64,000 nucleotides of DNA, taken from Sporomusa sp. KB1. GTDB taxonomy: Bacteria; Bacillota; Negativicutes; Sporomusales; Sporomusaceae. Under the pieces are notes generated by a model, which did not search any database, was not told the DNA's origin, and worked only from the letters and a program-made list of their open reading frames with translations. Position 1 is the first letter of the stretch. Every line of letters starts with the position of its first letter. The stretch lies in contig NZ_VLKC01000001.1 in NCBI RefSeq assembly GCF_007830295.1, positions 267,773 to 331,772 of the forward strand. Reading direction: 5' to 3'. The translations under genes and the position numbers were made by a program. Of this stretch, positions 42,094-51,059 are shown piece by piece.

Positions 42094-42174
42094 AAATTTG
42101 TCTAACTTTTGATCATTAACTAGAATCAACGCATATTGCTCCATTTTACACTATCCTGGGATACCACAGTGATA

Positions 42175-42203
42175 ATATTATCATATTTGTAATAATATGT
42201 CAA
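42175..42203 (-). promoter_or_regulatory. Candidate promoter for the chemoreceptor transcript
   Basis: On the minus strand TTGACA (42198-42203), 17 bases, TAATAT (42175-42180). It would give a leader of nearly 400 bases that includes the stem at 42063-42093, the palindrome and the 18-codon ORF. Confidence 0.55.
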
Positions 42204-42299
42204 AGCAGTTTCCATTTTGTCGTAAATGAAGTTGTTTACAAGGTACTCTTTACCCATATCTTAACTTTTTGCTTACAAACCGCAGACTCTAATGTCACA

Positions 42300-42455
42300 T
42301 CATATATCAAATTCTTCATAGATCATCTTCCGTTTTCCATCCTGATCAACAATTGCTGTCTTGGTTCCACACTTATTCACATTTTCTTTAGATAGTTTAA
42401 TGAATGTGCCATCTTCGCAGTTCTCCTTCATCATTGACAATAATTCATGAAGACC
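42300..42455 (-). pseudogene. N-terminal remnant of an adenylate-forming acid:CoA ligase
   Basis: About 50 codons ending in NVNKCGTKTAIVDQDGKRKM and YEEFD, the typical N-terminal entry of AMP-forming ligases (KTAIVD.DG.R.TYEEFD). It then stops at 42300, and no further ligase motif is found in the following 500 bases. The frame is open upstream, but that part is a transcription terminator, so the apparent lipoprotein-like N-terminus is chance. This is a truncated relic of a ligase gene, unlike the intact one at 21999-23600. Confidence 0.6.
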
Positions 42456-42492
42456 TTGTTCCCCGTTGGCACAGGCAGCTAGTGACAACAGC

Positions 42493-42531
42493 AAAAAGCC
42501 GGTTAGAGTACATTTTAAATACCCCAACCGG
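42493..42531 (-). terminator. Rho-independent terminator after the aminotransferase gene
   Basis: On the minus strand CCGGTTGGGGTA and TACTCTAACCGG form a stem with a TTTAAAATG loop, followed by CTTTTTG. It lies about 125 bases after the aminotransferase stop. Confidence 0.75.
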
Positions 42532-42654
42532 TTCTTCCTCTATACTATTTTACCTGTTCATTTTTTTGCCGCTGAAAAGGCCTGCCGGAAACGCCTGGAT
42601 TTCTGCTGCCAATAAAGGGTCCCGAGATTTGCAAAGGATCTAAGACGACTTGCT

Positions 42655-43848
42655 TTACAGTCCATACTCCTTTGCTAATTTTTCAAACAAAGGCAAAGCA
42701 CGCTGAACAGTTTCGGTTTGTACACAGTAGGCGATGCGCATATGCCCCGGAGCGCCGAAATCTGTACCATGTACGAGCAATAGATCATATTTTTTGGCGC
42801 GTTCACAAAATGCCTGATCATTCTCTTCCAGCGTTTTGGGAAACAGATAGAATGCTCCTTCCGGTTTTACACAGCTGTAACCCATAGAAGTTAAGCCTTC
42901 AAACAAGATATTTCTATTTTTTTCATAAATAGAAATATCTGCTATATCTGCCGCACAACGCGCAATAACTTGTTGAAACAGCGCTGGTGCGCAAACATAC
43001 CCCAGCACACGTCCAGCGCCGCAGATAGCAGCATAAACGTCTCCAAAATCATCTACTGTGTTCGGCACTAAAACATAGCCAATACGTTCCCCGGGAATAG
43101 ATAATGACTTAGAATAAGAATAACAAACCAACGTATTCTTATATTTCGGTGCAATAAATGGAACCTCTATACCATCAAAGATAATTTCACGGTAAGGTTC
43201 ATCTGAAATCAGAAAAATAGGATGGCCATATTCCTCTGATTTCGTAGTAAGGAGTGCGGAGAGCCGGCTAATGGTTTCAGCCGAATAAACTACACCTGTA
43301 GGATTGTTAGGAGAATTAATCACAACCCCCTTCGTATGAGGGTTTAACTTTTTCTCGAATTCTTCGAAGTTAATCTGAAAGTCCTGTACCTGAGCGGGAA
43401 TCACTACGCACTTAGCACCAGCTCCATGCTCAATAAATACCTGATACTCTGGAAAAAACGGCGCAAAAACAATGAACTCATCCGCCGGCGAAGCTGTTAG
43501 CGCCTTAAAGCAGAGCGAAATAGATGCAGCTGCACCAAGAGTAAGATAAAGATTTTTCGCCGAATAATCGGTTCCAAAACGGGCGTTTAAAGACTCCGCG
43601 ATGGCAGTACGACTGTCTTCACTCCCCTGCGCCGAAGTATAACCGTGAATCGCTGACGGATGCTTAGTATTAATTATATCACGAACGGCGTGTTGTACTG
43701 AATCCGGTGCAGGCACATTGGGATTGCCCAGTGAAAAATCAAAGATGTTTTCCCGGCCAACAAGCTTTGCCCGCTGGTTACCAAATTCAAAAATTTCACG
43801 AATTGTCGAGCGCTTCTTGCCGAGCGCCAAAATATTTTGATTTAACAT
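42655..43848 (-). CDS. PLP-dependent class I/II aminotransferase
   Basis: A 397-residue fold-type I aminotransferase of the AspC/AlaA-like group. The PLP lysine is in the CYSYSKSLSIPGERIGYV motif, the substrate/PLP Asn and Pro motif is NSPNNPTGVVYS, and the Asp and Tyr contacts are in LISDEPYREIIF. The C-terminal arginine in GHMRIAYC should bind the substrate carboxylate. Length is normal. The ATG is preceded by GGAGGAG. It stands alone, with its own terminator, so the amino acid it transaminates cannot be read from context; aspartate, alanine or aromatic amino acids are all possible. Confidence 0.9.
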   Translation of the reverse strand: MLNQNILALGKKRSTIREIFEFGNQRAKLVGRENIFDFSLGNPNVPAPDSVQHAVRDIINTKHPSAIHGYTSAQGSEDSRTAIAESLNARFGTDYSAKNLYLTLGAAASISLCFKALTASPADEFIVFAPFFPEYQVFIEHGAGAKCVVIPAQVQDFQINFEEFEKKLNPHTKGVVINSPNNPTGVVYSAETISRLSALLTTKSEEYGHPIFLISDEPYREIIFDGIEVPFIAPKYKNTLVCYSYSKSLSIPGERIGYVLVPNTVDDFGDVYAAICGAGRVLGYVCAPALFQQVIARCAADIADISIYEKNRNILFEGLTSMGYSCVKPEGAFYLFPKTLEENDQAFCERAKKYDLLLVHGTDFGAPGHMRIAYCVQTETVQRALPLFEKLAKEYGL

Positions 43849-44049
43849 AAAAGTACTCCTCCTGAAAAATCATTTTAAATCATGCGGGCAAACTTACAGT
43901 TCTATTGTAATTACCCTTTTTACTTTACTGATGATTTGCTGCGATCATATCATAATATATAAACAACTAAAATTTATTCTATGAATCGCCTTCAAATCCT
44001 GCTATGGACTGAACTTTTTATACCTGTTCTACTTGGGTTTATTGCTTTT

Positions 44050-44077
44050 TTGACATATTGTGCTTATGTGTTATAAT
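44050..44077 (+). promoter_or_regulatory. Consensus promoter of the YczE-like gene
   Basis: TTGACA (44050-44055), 16 bases, TATAAT (44072-44077). The start codon at 44112 follows after a short leader with AGAAGG. Confidence 0.75.
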
Positions 44078-44111
44078 TAAAGGATATTATATTTTGATAG
44101 AAGGTTTTTTT

Positions 44112-44813
44112 ATGTCTATTGTAAAACGTTGGGTTTTATTTTTTTTCGGCCTTTTCTTTGTAGCTCTTGGTATTTCCTGTATCGTTAAAAGCATGCTGGG
44201 TACCGCACCGATTTCCAGCACACCTTATATTTTGAGTTTGCGTTATCCTATTTCTCTCGGCGGCTTTACCTTTATCGTAAATATGCTATTCCTACTTACC
44301 CAAATTCTGATCTTGCGGCGACAGTTTCCATACATTCAGTTGCTGCAGATTCCCATAACCGGTATCTTTAGCTGTTTCATTGATCTTACAATGTACCTGC
44401 TTAGTATAGTGACACCGGAATTGTACATCAGTAAATTTATTACATTACTGGCGGGAACCGGCATCCTCGCCCTAGGCGTTACTCTGGAAATCATCGGCAA
44501 TGTTGTCACTCTGCCGGGTGAAGGCATTGTCAATGCCATTGCCATTCATTGGCATTTAGAATTTGGCAATACAAAGACCTGTTTTGACACTAGCATCGTC
44601 CTCATAGCAGGTATCTTATCCTGGATTTACTTTGGCGAAATCCATGGCATTCGTGAAGGCACAGTGATTTCTGCCTTCATCACTGGTTCCATCGTCAGAT
44701 TTTTCATCAAACATTTAAGCTACATAGACAAAAGCGGCAGCCGTATCTTCCATCTTCCGTTCACACCATTTCCTGATGATGTTAAAAAAAATCATAGCTA
44801 TCAGTACAATTGA
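44112..44813 (+). CDS. YczE/YitT-like integral membrane protein
   Basis: A 233-residue protein with about five or six membrane helices, of the YczE/YyaS type: FFFGLFFVALGISCIVKSML at the start and GTAPISSTPYILS, then LGVTLEIIGNVVTLPGEGI and a FDTSIVLIAGILSWIYFG helix. The biochemical function of this family is not known; in Bacillus YczE affects lipopeptide production. I place the start at the ATG at 44112, which has AGAAGG upstream; the open frame before it overlaps the promoter. The gene is monocistronic between a consensus promoter and a terminator. Confidence 0.8.
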   Translation: MSIVKRWVLFFFGLFFVALGISCIVKSMLGTAPISSTPYILSLRYPISLGGFTFIVNMLFLLTQILILRRQFPYIQLLQIPITGIFSCFIDLTMYLLSIVTPELYISKFITLLAGTGILALGVTLEIIGNVVTLPGEGIVNAIAIHWHLEFGNTKTCFDTSIVLIAGILSWIYFGEIHGIREGTVISAFITGSIVRFFIKHLSYIDKSGSRIFHLPFTPFPDDVKKNHSYQYN

Positions 44814-44819
44814 AGAATT

Positions 44820-44863
44820 GCCCCTGTATTCTCTTTTGCTTGAGATTGCAGGGGCTTGTTTTT
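44820..44863 (+). terminator. Terminator after the YczE-like gene
   Basis: GCCCCTG (44820-44826) and CAGGGGC (44849-44855) form a stem followed by TTGTTTTT. It lies 7 bases after the stop and 47 bases before the stop of the convergent export gene. Confidence 0.75.
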
Positions 44864-44909
44864 GCTCTTCGATTGCGCCAGGACAACTACCCGCTTGCCT
44901 GCTCTGCCC

Positions 44910-47861
44910 CTACGCCATTTGCCGGCGAGCCAGGATGGCAAAAAGACCACTTTGCGCCATCAGTTCCGAATACGTGCCACGCTCCACAATCTCACCCTTA
45001 TCCAATACATAAATAATGTCGGCGTTGATCACCGTGCTCAGCCGGTGCGCCACTACAATACGGGTGGCATTGAGCCGGTCAAGACTCTCGGTCACTATCG
45101 CCTGGGTTCTGTTATCTAACGCGCTGGTTGCCTCATCAAACATAATCAGCCGTGGCCGGTGCACAATGGACCTGGCAATCAGTATCCGCTGCCGTTGGCC
45201 GCCGGAAATATTGGAAGCCCCCTCGCTGATCAGAGTATTCATGCCCATGGGCATGGCTTGAATATCCTCAGCCAGCCCCACCATTTCCGCCGCCTGCCAG
45301 GCATCGTCAATGGTCAGCGGCAAAGAACCGATAATATTAGATAGAATATCACCCGCCATCATTTGGCCGTTTTGCAGCACTACTCCCATCTGAGCCCGCA
45401 CCGAAGCCACGTTTACCTCCGCCAGGTCCTGACCATCATAGTAAATAGAACCGGTCTCGGGTTTTTCAAAACCCAGCAGAAGACGCAGTAAAGTAGATTT
45501 ACCACTGCCGGATGCCCCCACAATGGCGACGAATTGTCCCGGATGTATATTCATGGATATATTGCGCAATACTGGCGGCATGTCAGGTCCGTAGCGAAAA
45601 GAAACATTACTGATCTCAATCTGTCCGCTTAATGCGTCGACCTCGGCTTTGCCATTGATTATTTCCGGCTCAGCCTCCAGTATAGGACGCAGCCGTTCGA
45701 CCTGGGGCACAATATCAAGTAAATTGGCACTCAACGTTATCATGCCGGTCAACGTGGCGTTAAAGCCGACTAGCGCCGAGTTGAAGCCCATGAATTCCGG
45801 CAAGGTTATAAAGGCTGCTTGCATCCCGGTGCCTTCGGGCTCAAGCCAGCGCATTGTCAGCCAAAAAACCAGCATGATCAACAGCACAGGCTGCAACGTG
45901 TTGACAATTTCCAGCCAGTTGGACTTCCACCGAAAATCCCTGTTCCATTTCCACTGTTCGCCAAATCTTCTGGACCATAAATAAAAAGCCTGGGCTTCCG
46001 CACCCTGCATGCGGAACTTGCTCAAACCGTTAAATATTTGTAATACCTGACCAGCCGTTTCTCCTTCAGCCGCCATCATACGCCGTTTAGCCACTACCAT
46101 ACACCATTGCAGATAAACGGTTATGACAAGATAGATAATCCACACCGTCCCCGCTACCAACGTAAGCTTCCAGCTGTAATACAACATAACTAACAGGCTC
46201 CAAAAGGAAAACAGCGTATTAAACAAGGCTGATACAGACGCATTGGATAACAGCATAAATATCTGGCTGACACTATGCATGCGTTGGGCTAAATCTCCGG
46301 CCTCATATCGCCGGAAAAAAGCAACAGGCAAAGACAGCAAACGCAGCCACAATGCAGCCTCGGCGACCAAATGCGACCTGTTTTTAACTCTCAGAAAGGT
46401 AACACCGCGGGCAAAAGCGACGCCGGCTGTAGCAAATGCGGCTACCATCATGACCTGTACAACGATCACCAAGCCCTGGCGCTCATAATTGGGGATAATA
46501 TGTTCAAAAATAGTTTGGGTAACAAACGGGGTTAGTATAGGAATGATACCAGCAATAAGGCTAATAAATACAACAGCCCATATATCACCAGGCCAGCACT
46601 TTTTAGCCATGAAGCTCAGCAAACCGGACACACTAATTGATTCCTTGGGTAAACCGGCATAAACCGTATAAGCAATAGGCTCAATCTCGTGGGTTGTCTC
46701 TTCTCTAACTAGTACCGTTTCCGCTCTGCCGGGATCAAACAAGCGGTACTTATCCGCTGTTACCGGCAATATAGCCACCATACGCCGTTCAGGTCCCCGG
46801 AAACCGATGAGTGGCCCGTTATCCTGCCGCTGCCATCCCGGTTCCAGGCAGACCTGGCGAACCTGCATACCAGCCAGCCGGACAACACTTCTCAGCATGG
46901 GCATGTCCTGTCGCAACGGATCCTCCCCTAACGGTATAGTGACTTGCTGTTCTGCTACCCCTAAATAGCTGGCTACCGCTCTTACCACCATCAGTAAGGG
47001 AGAATGCAAACCTTCCACTGTCACCGCGGGGGCCAATTCGGGCATATCGGTACGCAGCAGATGATTGGCAGCACCGTACAACAGCCGTTCTCGCAGTTGC
47101 CCTCTGGCGGCCAGCCGTTCGCTGTCGCGCCTGGCGGCAGTAGCAAAATGCAGTTCAATAAACGAGCTAAATAATTGATGACATCTGGCAAGCGGTTCCC
47201 AAAAAACCGCCAAGTCCCCATTAGCGGGCAAGAGAAACACCTCTTCCGTAGCTAGTCCTCTAAGACTGGACTTGTCGGCAGCTGTCAACCACCACTTGGA
47301 CATCAGCGGAAAATCCGTTTCCTTAGTTAGTACATATTCCGGCAGAGGGCCATACCGCACATCACCGCTCTTCACCTGGACCCAAATCATATTTTTCTGT
47401 GGTCTGAGCTTCTGCCCCTGTTGGACGGTGACCGATTCACCGACCTCCAGGGATATAAAAGAACGAGGGGGCGGGTCAATTACTGCCGCGGACAGTAATG
47501 CTTCCAGCCATTCCTCCAGCATAAACCAGATAGCTTCCAGGATATGCTCACCACTGCGGATGGCCTTCGCCAGTATTTGGCTGCGCGCCATCTGTTTACC
47601 TATCGCCCCCCGGGGCGCAAGAACAAGAAGCTTTACCATCCCTTTGCTCTCTGCAGGCGGCAGCCCAAAGAGTGTTTGCCCTTCCCCGGCCTCAAACAAA
47701 AAAATTTTCTGACCTTGCCAGGTGCCTACTGAAGCAACAGCATATACATCCACAGTACCTGAGGAGATCTGCAACATTATCTCTGGGTCATCGAGCCATA
47801 AAAAGTCACCCGGCGCCAACTCAATATACTCTGCTTGTTTCGCAGAATTCCCCGTTGTCAT
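44910..47861 (-). CDS. NHLM-type bacteriocin export ABC transporter, second ATPase/permease
   Basis: A 983-residue protein. Its long N-terminal region (about 1-400) has no catalytic cysteine and resembles the regulatory part of NHLM-system ABC proteins (TIGR03797-like). A six-helix exporter domain follows (about 420-710; AVVFISLIAGIIPILTPFVT, FRRYEAGDLAQRMHSVSQI), then an ATPase with Walker A GASGSGKSTLLRLLLG (about residue 784), signature NISGGQRQRILIARSI and Walker B LIMFDEATSALD. It should form a heteromeric exporter with the peptidase-containing ABC protein encoded upstream, whose stop overlaps this start by 4 bases. In other genomes such systems secrete ribosomal peptides with nitrile-hydratase-like or Nif11-like leaders. 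Confidence 0.88.
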   Translation of the reverse strand: MTTGNSAKQAEYIELAPGDFLWLDDPEIMLQISSGTVDVYAVASVGTWQGQKIFLFEAGEGQTLFGLPPAESKGMVKLLVLAPRGAIGKQMARSQILAKAIRSGEHILEAIWFMLEEWLEALLSAAVIDPPPRSFISLEVGESVTVQQGQKLRPQKNMIWVQVKSGDVRYGPLPEYVLTKETDFPLMSKWWLTAADKSSLRGLATEEVFLLPANGDLAVFWEPLARCHQLFSSFIELHFATAARRDSERLAARGQLRERLLYGAANHLLRTDMPELAPAVTVEGLHSPLLMVVRAVASYLGVAEQQVTIPLGEDPLRQDMPMLRSVVRLAGMQVRQVCLEPGWQRQDNGPLIGFRGPERRMVAILPVTADKYRLFDPGRAETVLVREETTHEIEPIAYTVYAGLPKESISVSGLLSFMAKKCWPGDIWAVVFISLIAGIIPILTPFVTQTIFEHIIPNYERQGLVIVVQVMMVAAFATAGVAFARGVTFLRVKNRSHLVAEAALWLRLLSLPVAFFRRYEAGDLAQRMHSVSQIFMLLSNASVSALFNTLFSFWSLLVMLYYSWKLTLVAGTVWIIYLVITVYLQWCMVVAKRRMMAAEGETAGQVLQIFNGLSKFRMQGAEAQAFYLWSRRFGEQWKWNRDFRWKSNWLEIVNTLQPVLLIMLVFWLTMRWLEPEGTGMQAAFITLPEFMGFNSALVGFNATLTGMITLSANLLDIVPQVERLRPILEAEPEIINGKAEVDALSGQIEISNVSFRYGPDMPPVLRNISMNIHPGQFVAIVGASGSGKSTLLRLLLGFEKPETGSIYYDGQDLAEVNVASVRAQMGVVLQNGQMMAGDILSNIIGSLPLTIDDAWQAAEMVGLAEDIQAMPMGMNTLISEGASNISGGQRQRILIARSIVHRPRLIMFDEATSALDNRTQAIVTESLDRLNATRIVVAHRLSTVINADIIYVLDKGEIVERGTYSELMAQSGLFAILARRQMA

Positions 47862-50056
47862 ATCGGTTCTCCTTTCTGTGCAGCTGTCATGTCGCCGGTG
47901 TCATAAGCTACTAATTGCCGATAGGGGCCGTCGACAACAACCATTTCTTCATGCGTGCCTCGCTGCACAACTTTACCATCTTGCAGCACAATAATTTCAT
48001 CGCAGTCTCTGATGGTGCTCAAGCGGTGAGCGACCACTAAACAAGCGCAACCCCGGCGGCGGATATTGTTAACAACCGTTTGTTCAGTCAAGGGGTCTAA
48101 CGCGCTGGTCGCTTCATCAAGCACAAGTATCGCAGGATTCATAGCTAATGCCCGGGATATTTCCAGCCGTTGCCGCTGTCCGCCGCTGAAATTTCGTCCA
48201 CCTTCCTGCACATTTGCCTCGTAGCCTCCCTGCAGCGCGGTGATATCGCTGTGAATCGCGGCATCTTTGGCCGCCCGCACAACTTCAAAACGCGAAAGGG
48301 TGGAATCAAACAGCGAAATGTTGTCCGCTACTGTACCGGCGAACAGGACAATTTCCTGATCCACTGCTGCAACAGAATTAACAATTACTTCCCGGGGAAT
48401 CTGGCGGCGGGGCAAACCATCGAATAGTACTTCCCCCGACCATGGCTGATACAGGCCGCATACCAATTTGGCCACTGTAGACTTGCCGCTGCCTGATCCG
48501 CCGACCAGCGCCACCCAGCGCCCAGGTTCGATGGTCAGATTGAAGTCTTCAATCAGCGGCGCTTCCAGCCGGCTATAGCCAAAAGTCACCTGCCGTAATT
48601 CCAGCCGGCCGGACAGTTTGGCTTTGCCAATGTCTGGCGGCGGCTCGGCGGGATAGTTGTCCTCGTCAACCTGATAACGTGCCACATCATCAAGACGCTG
48701 CATCTGCATCTGGGTCGTCTGCAAGGATTGACTTAGATTAAGCAGATTGTTTAACGGTTCTTGAAATTTGCTCATCAGATTCTGAAAGGCCACAAAAATA
48801 CCGGCGGTCATCAGCCCGTCCATGATCTGAAACCCTCCCACCGCCATAATGACAGCGGTATTTAAGCCGGTTAAAAAGGACGGTGCAAGCATAAAAACTT
48901 GTGAGGACAATTCAATTTTTTGCATTGTTTCCAGCATTTTGCTCTGATAGCCTGCCCATTTGTTAAAAAAATCACCCTCATTGCCGCTCGCCTTTAATGT
49001 TTCGATGGTTTGAATGCCGGCAATAGTCGTACCATAGGCTTTAGCCGTATCTTGCTGAACCCTCATCTGCTGCTCAGTCATCCAACGAAACATTAGATAG
49101 AGAATACCCACATTAATCAAACTGAAAGCGATACCAATACAAGTTAATGTGACATTATACTGAAACAGCAAGCCTAGATAAAAAATTGCTATCGTCACAT
49201 CCAAAACTGCCGTAGCGGCAGGACCGGCCAAAACCGACGCCACCGCTTCATTAAACTGCACCCGAGAAGCTACTTCTCCTCCATAGCGCTGTTGAAAAAA
49301 CTCCATCGGCAGCCGGAGCAAGTGCCAGAAAAACCGGCTGGACTCCCCGATGGTTAGCGCCCCTTGCCAACGAGTAAGGCACCAGGAACGCAGCCAGGTC
49401 AGCGTCCCCTGCAGCACCATCGCAATCCCCATGGCCAGCAGTAAATTAAATATCCAATCCGCGTGTTTAAAAGATAATATATCATCTAAAAACACCTGGC
49501 TGAACACCGGGATGGCCAGTCCGGGGACAATCAGCCCGGCACCGGTCAGCATTGCAAAAAGCAATGATTTTTCCTGACCGCGAAACCGCCTGGCCAAAAC
49601 CGGCATAATACCAGGCGGTGAACCGCCTTTTTGAAAACCGGGTCCGGGTTTTAACCGCAGTGTGACACCGGTAAAGGACGTGGTAAATTCCTCCCAAGTC
49701 ACTGTCCGGTGGCCGCCTGCGGGGTCATTTAGGTAAACTAATTCACCTTTAAAGCCTTCCAACACGAGAAAATGGTTAAAATTCCAATGAATGATCAAGG
49801 GCAGTTCACTGCTGCGCAGTCCTTCCGCGCTGTCACGGAAGCCGGCGCCCTCCAGTCCCAGGCGCCGGGCCGCTTTCATTACATTGCTGGCCTTGCTGCC
49901 GTCACGGGAAACGCCGCATTCTATCCGCAGCTGCTCCAAAGGGAGAAACAGACCGTGATAAGCGAGAATGATCCCCAGGGACGCAGCCCCGCATTCCACT
50001 GCTTCCATTTGTAAAACCGTCGGAGTCTTGATAACTTGTGTTTTCGTCATTTTCAA
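47858..50056 (-). CDS. NHLM-type bacteriocin export ABC transporter with C39 peptidase domain
   Basis: A 732-residue peptidase-containing ABC exporter (PCAT, TIGR03796-like). The N-terminal C39 peptidase (about 10-140) has the catalytic Cys22 in AVECGAASLGIILAYHG, His95 in NFNHFLVLEGF and Asp111 in LNDPAGG, so it looks active. It cleaves the leader of a precursor peptide after a double-glycine-type motif. Six membrane helices follow, then an ATPase with Walker A GGSGSGKSTVAKLVCG (about residue 520), FSGGQRQRLEISRALA and ILVLDEATSALD. It overlaps the adaptor gene before it and the second ABC gene after it by 4 bases each. No substrate peptide gene with a recognisable leader is visible. Confidence 0.92.
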   Translation of the reverse strand: MKMTKTQVIKTPTVLQMEAVECGAASLGIILAYHGLFLPLEQLRIECGVSRDGSKASNVMKAARRLGLEGAGFRDSAEGLRSSELPLIIHWNFNHFLVLEGFKGELVYLNDPAGGHRTVTWEEFTTSFTGVTLRLKPGPGFQKGGSPPGIMPVLARRFRGQEKSLLFAMLTGAGLIVPGLAIPVFSQVFLDDILSFKHADWIFNLLLAMGIAMVLQGTLTWLRSWCLTRWQGALTIGESSRFFWHLLRLPMEFFQQRYGGEVASRVQFNEAVASVLAGPAATAVLDVTIAIFYLGLLFQYNVTLTCIGIAFSLINVGILYLMFRWMTEQQMRVQQDTAKAYGTTIAGIQTIETLKASGNEGDFFNKWAGYQSKMLETMQKIELSSQVFMLAPSFLTGLNTAVIMAVGGFQIMDGLMTAGIFVAFQNLMSKFQEPLNNLLNLSQSLQTTQMQMQRLDDVARYQVDEDNYPAEPPPDIGKAKLSGRLELRQVTFGYSRLEAPLIEDFNLTIEPGRWVALVGGSGSGKSTVAKLVCGLYQPWSGEVLFDGLPRRQIPREVIVNSVAAVDQEIVLFAGTVADNISLFDSTLSRFEVVRAAKDAAIHSDITALQGGYEANVQEGGRNFSGGQRQRLEISRALAMNPAILVLDEATSALDPLTEQTVVNNIRRRGCACLVVAHRLSTIRDCDEIIVLQDGKVVQRGTHEEMVVVDGPYRQLVAYDTGDMTAAQKGEPI

Positions 50057-51054
50057 TCACTCCGCAACCATTGGTTTAGTTTCAGGAAGGCCTTAGTAAC
50101 CGGTGCCTGCCGTTTCACTACAACATTTCCCGTACAGGTCGTCCCCGGTGTGATTTTTTCCGGTGCGCCGTGAATGGAAGACCACAAATAACCTGTCGCC
50201 GTCTCGCTGTCCTTGATTAGGTCGACCTTAACCTCCATAGCCGCGCCGCCGGTTTGCTTCAATATCCACGCGGTCAATTCCTTGTTGCCTGTCCAGTTGG
50301 TTATGCTGTCAGCCAGGACGGGAAAGTTCGATACACTGCGTACCTGACCGACTAAGCTGCCATATTCTGATGCATCCACCGATCCAGGCGCGATTTGTGC
50401 CATCATGCCTGGCTGAATCTTCTTGCCCTCCAGTACCGGCACATAAAACAAGACCATCATTTCGCCCTGGTACTCCTCGTCAAGGCGCACATTTAACAGC
50501 GGCGTACCTGGCGATAAAATATCACCCATCCCGTTAACGATCTGGTCGGCGACAACTCCGTCCACTGGACTAACCACTCGGCTGTTGCGCTGCAGTTTGT
50601 CCTGCAGTTCATTTAGACTGGCCACCCTAGTTGCCATATCTTCACGAGATATTGTGGTATTCAACTCCCGATTTTGCCTGGCAATCTGGGCCTCAATATC
50701 CGGCTGCTCAACCGTGGCGACGACCTGTCCACGATGCACCCGGTCACCAACTTTTACCCGCAGTTCTCCCAACCGTCCGCTGACATTAGAGCTGATATTA
50801 ACTGAGCCGTTGGCATCAACGATCAGACCTGTCCCATTAACCTTAGTAGCCATCACACCAAAGACCGACCAAACCAGTGCGGATAATACCAGCAGCAATA
50901 TGGCAGCCAAAGCTATCCAAGCCACGGGCGTAGTCGGAGCAAACAATATATCCAATTGATCCGGTGAACGCAGACGTTCGAGCGCTTCCTGGCGGAAGAG
51001 TTTCTGGGTTTGTTCCTTCTGCATATCTTCTTTCAATCCTTCCCGGGTTGACAT
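50053..51054 (-). CDS. NHLM-system HlyD-family membrane fusion protein
   Basis: A 333-residue adaptor with one N-terminal membrane helix (VAWIALAAILLLVLSALVWSVF, near residues 44-65). A beta-barrel/lipoyl region follows (ISSNVSGRLGELRVKVGDRV, HRGQVVATVEQPDIEAQIAR and the return half SPVDGVVADQIVNGMGDIL), with only a short coiled coil. The general plan fits the NHLM-associated HlyD group (TIGR03794). It should connect the PCAT exporter to the outer envelope. Its stop overlaps the PCAT start. A Gram-negative-type outer membrane in the host would explain the need for it. Confidence 0.88.
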   Translation of the reverse strand: MSTREGLKEDMQKEQTQKLFRQEALERLRSPDQLDILFAPTTPVAWIALAAILLLVLSALVWSVFGVMATKVNGTGLIVDANGSVNISSNVSGRLGELRVKVGDRVHRGQVVATVEQPDIEAQIARQNRELNTTISREDMATRVASLNELQDKLQRNSRVVSPVDGVVADQIVNGMGDILSPGTPLLNVRLDEEYQGEMMVLFYVPVLEGKKIQPGMMAQIAPGSVDASEYGSLVGQVRSVSNFPVLADSITNWTGNKELTAWILKQTGGAAMEVKVDLIKDSETATGYLWSSIHGAPEKITPGTTCTGNVVVKRQAPVTKAFLKLNQWLRSD

Positions 51055-51059
51055 ATACC

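Noticed and set aside
42300..42527. A 75-codon minus-strand frame that looks like a lipoprotein (hydrophobic start ending in LAAC)
   Set aside because: Its first 25 codons coincide with the terminator hairpin of the aminotransferase gene, and no good ribosome site is present. Only the ligase-like second part was kept, as a remnant.
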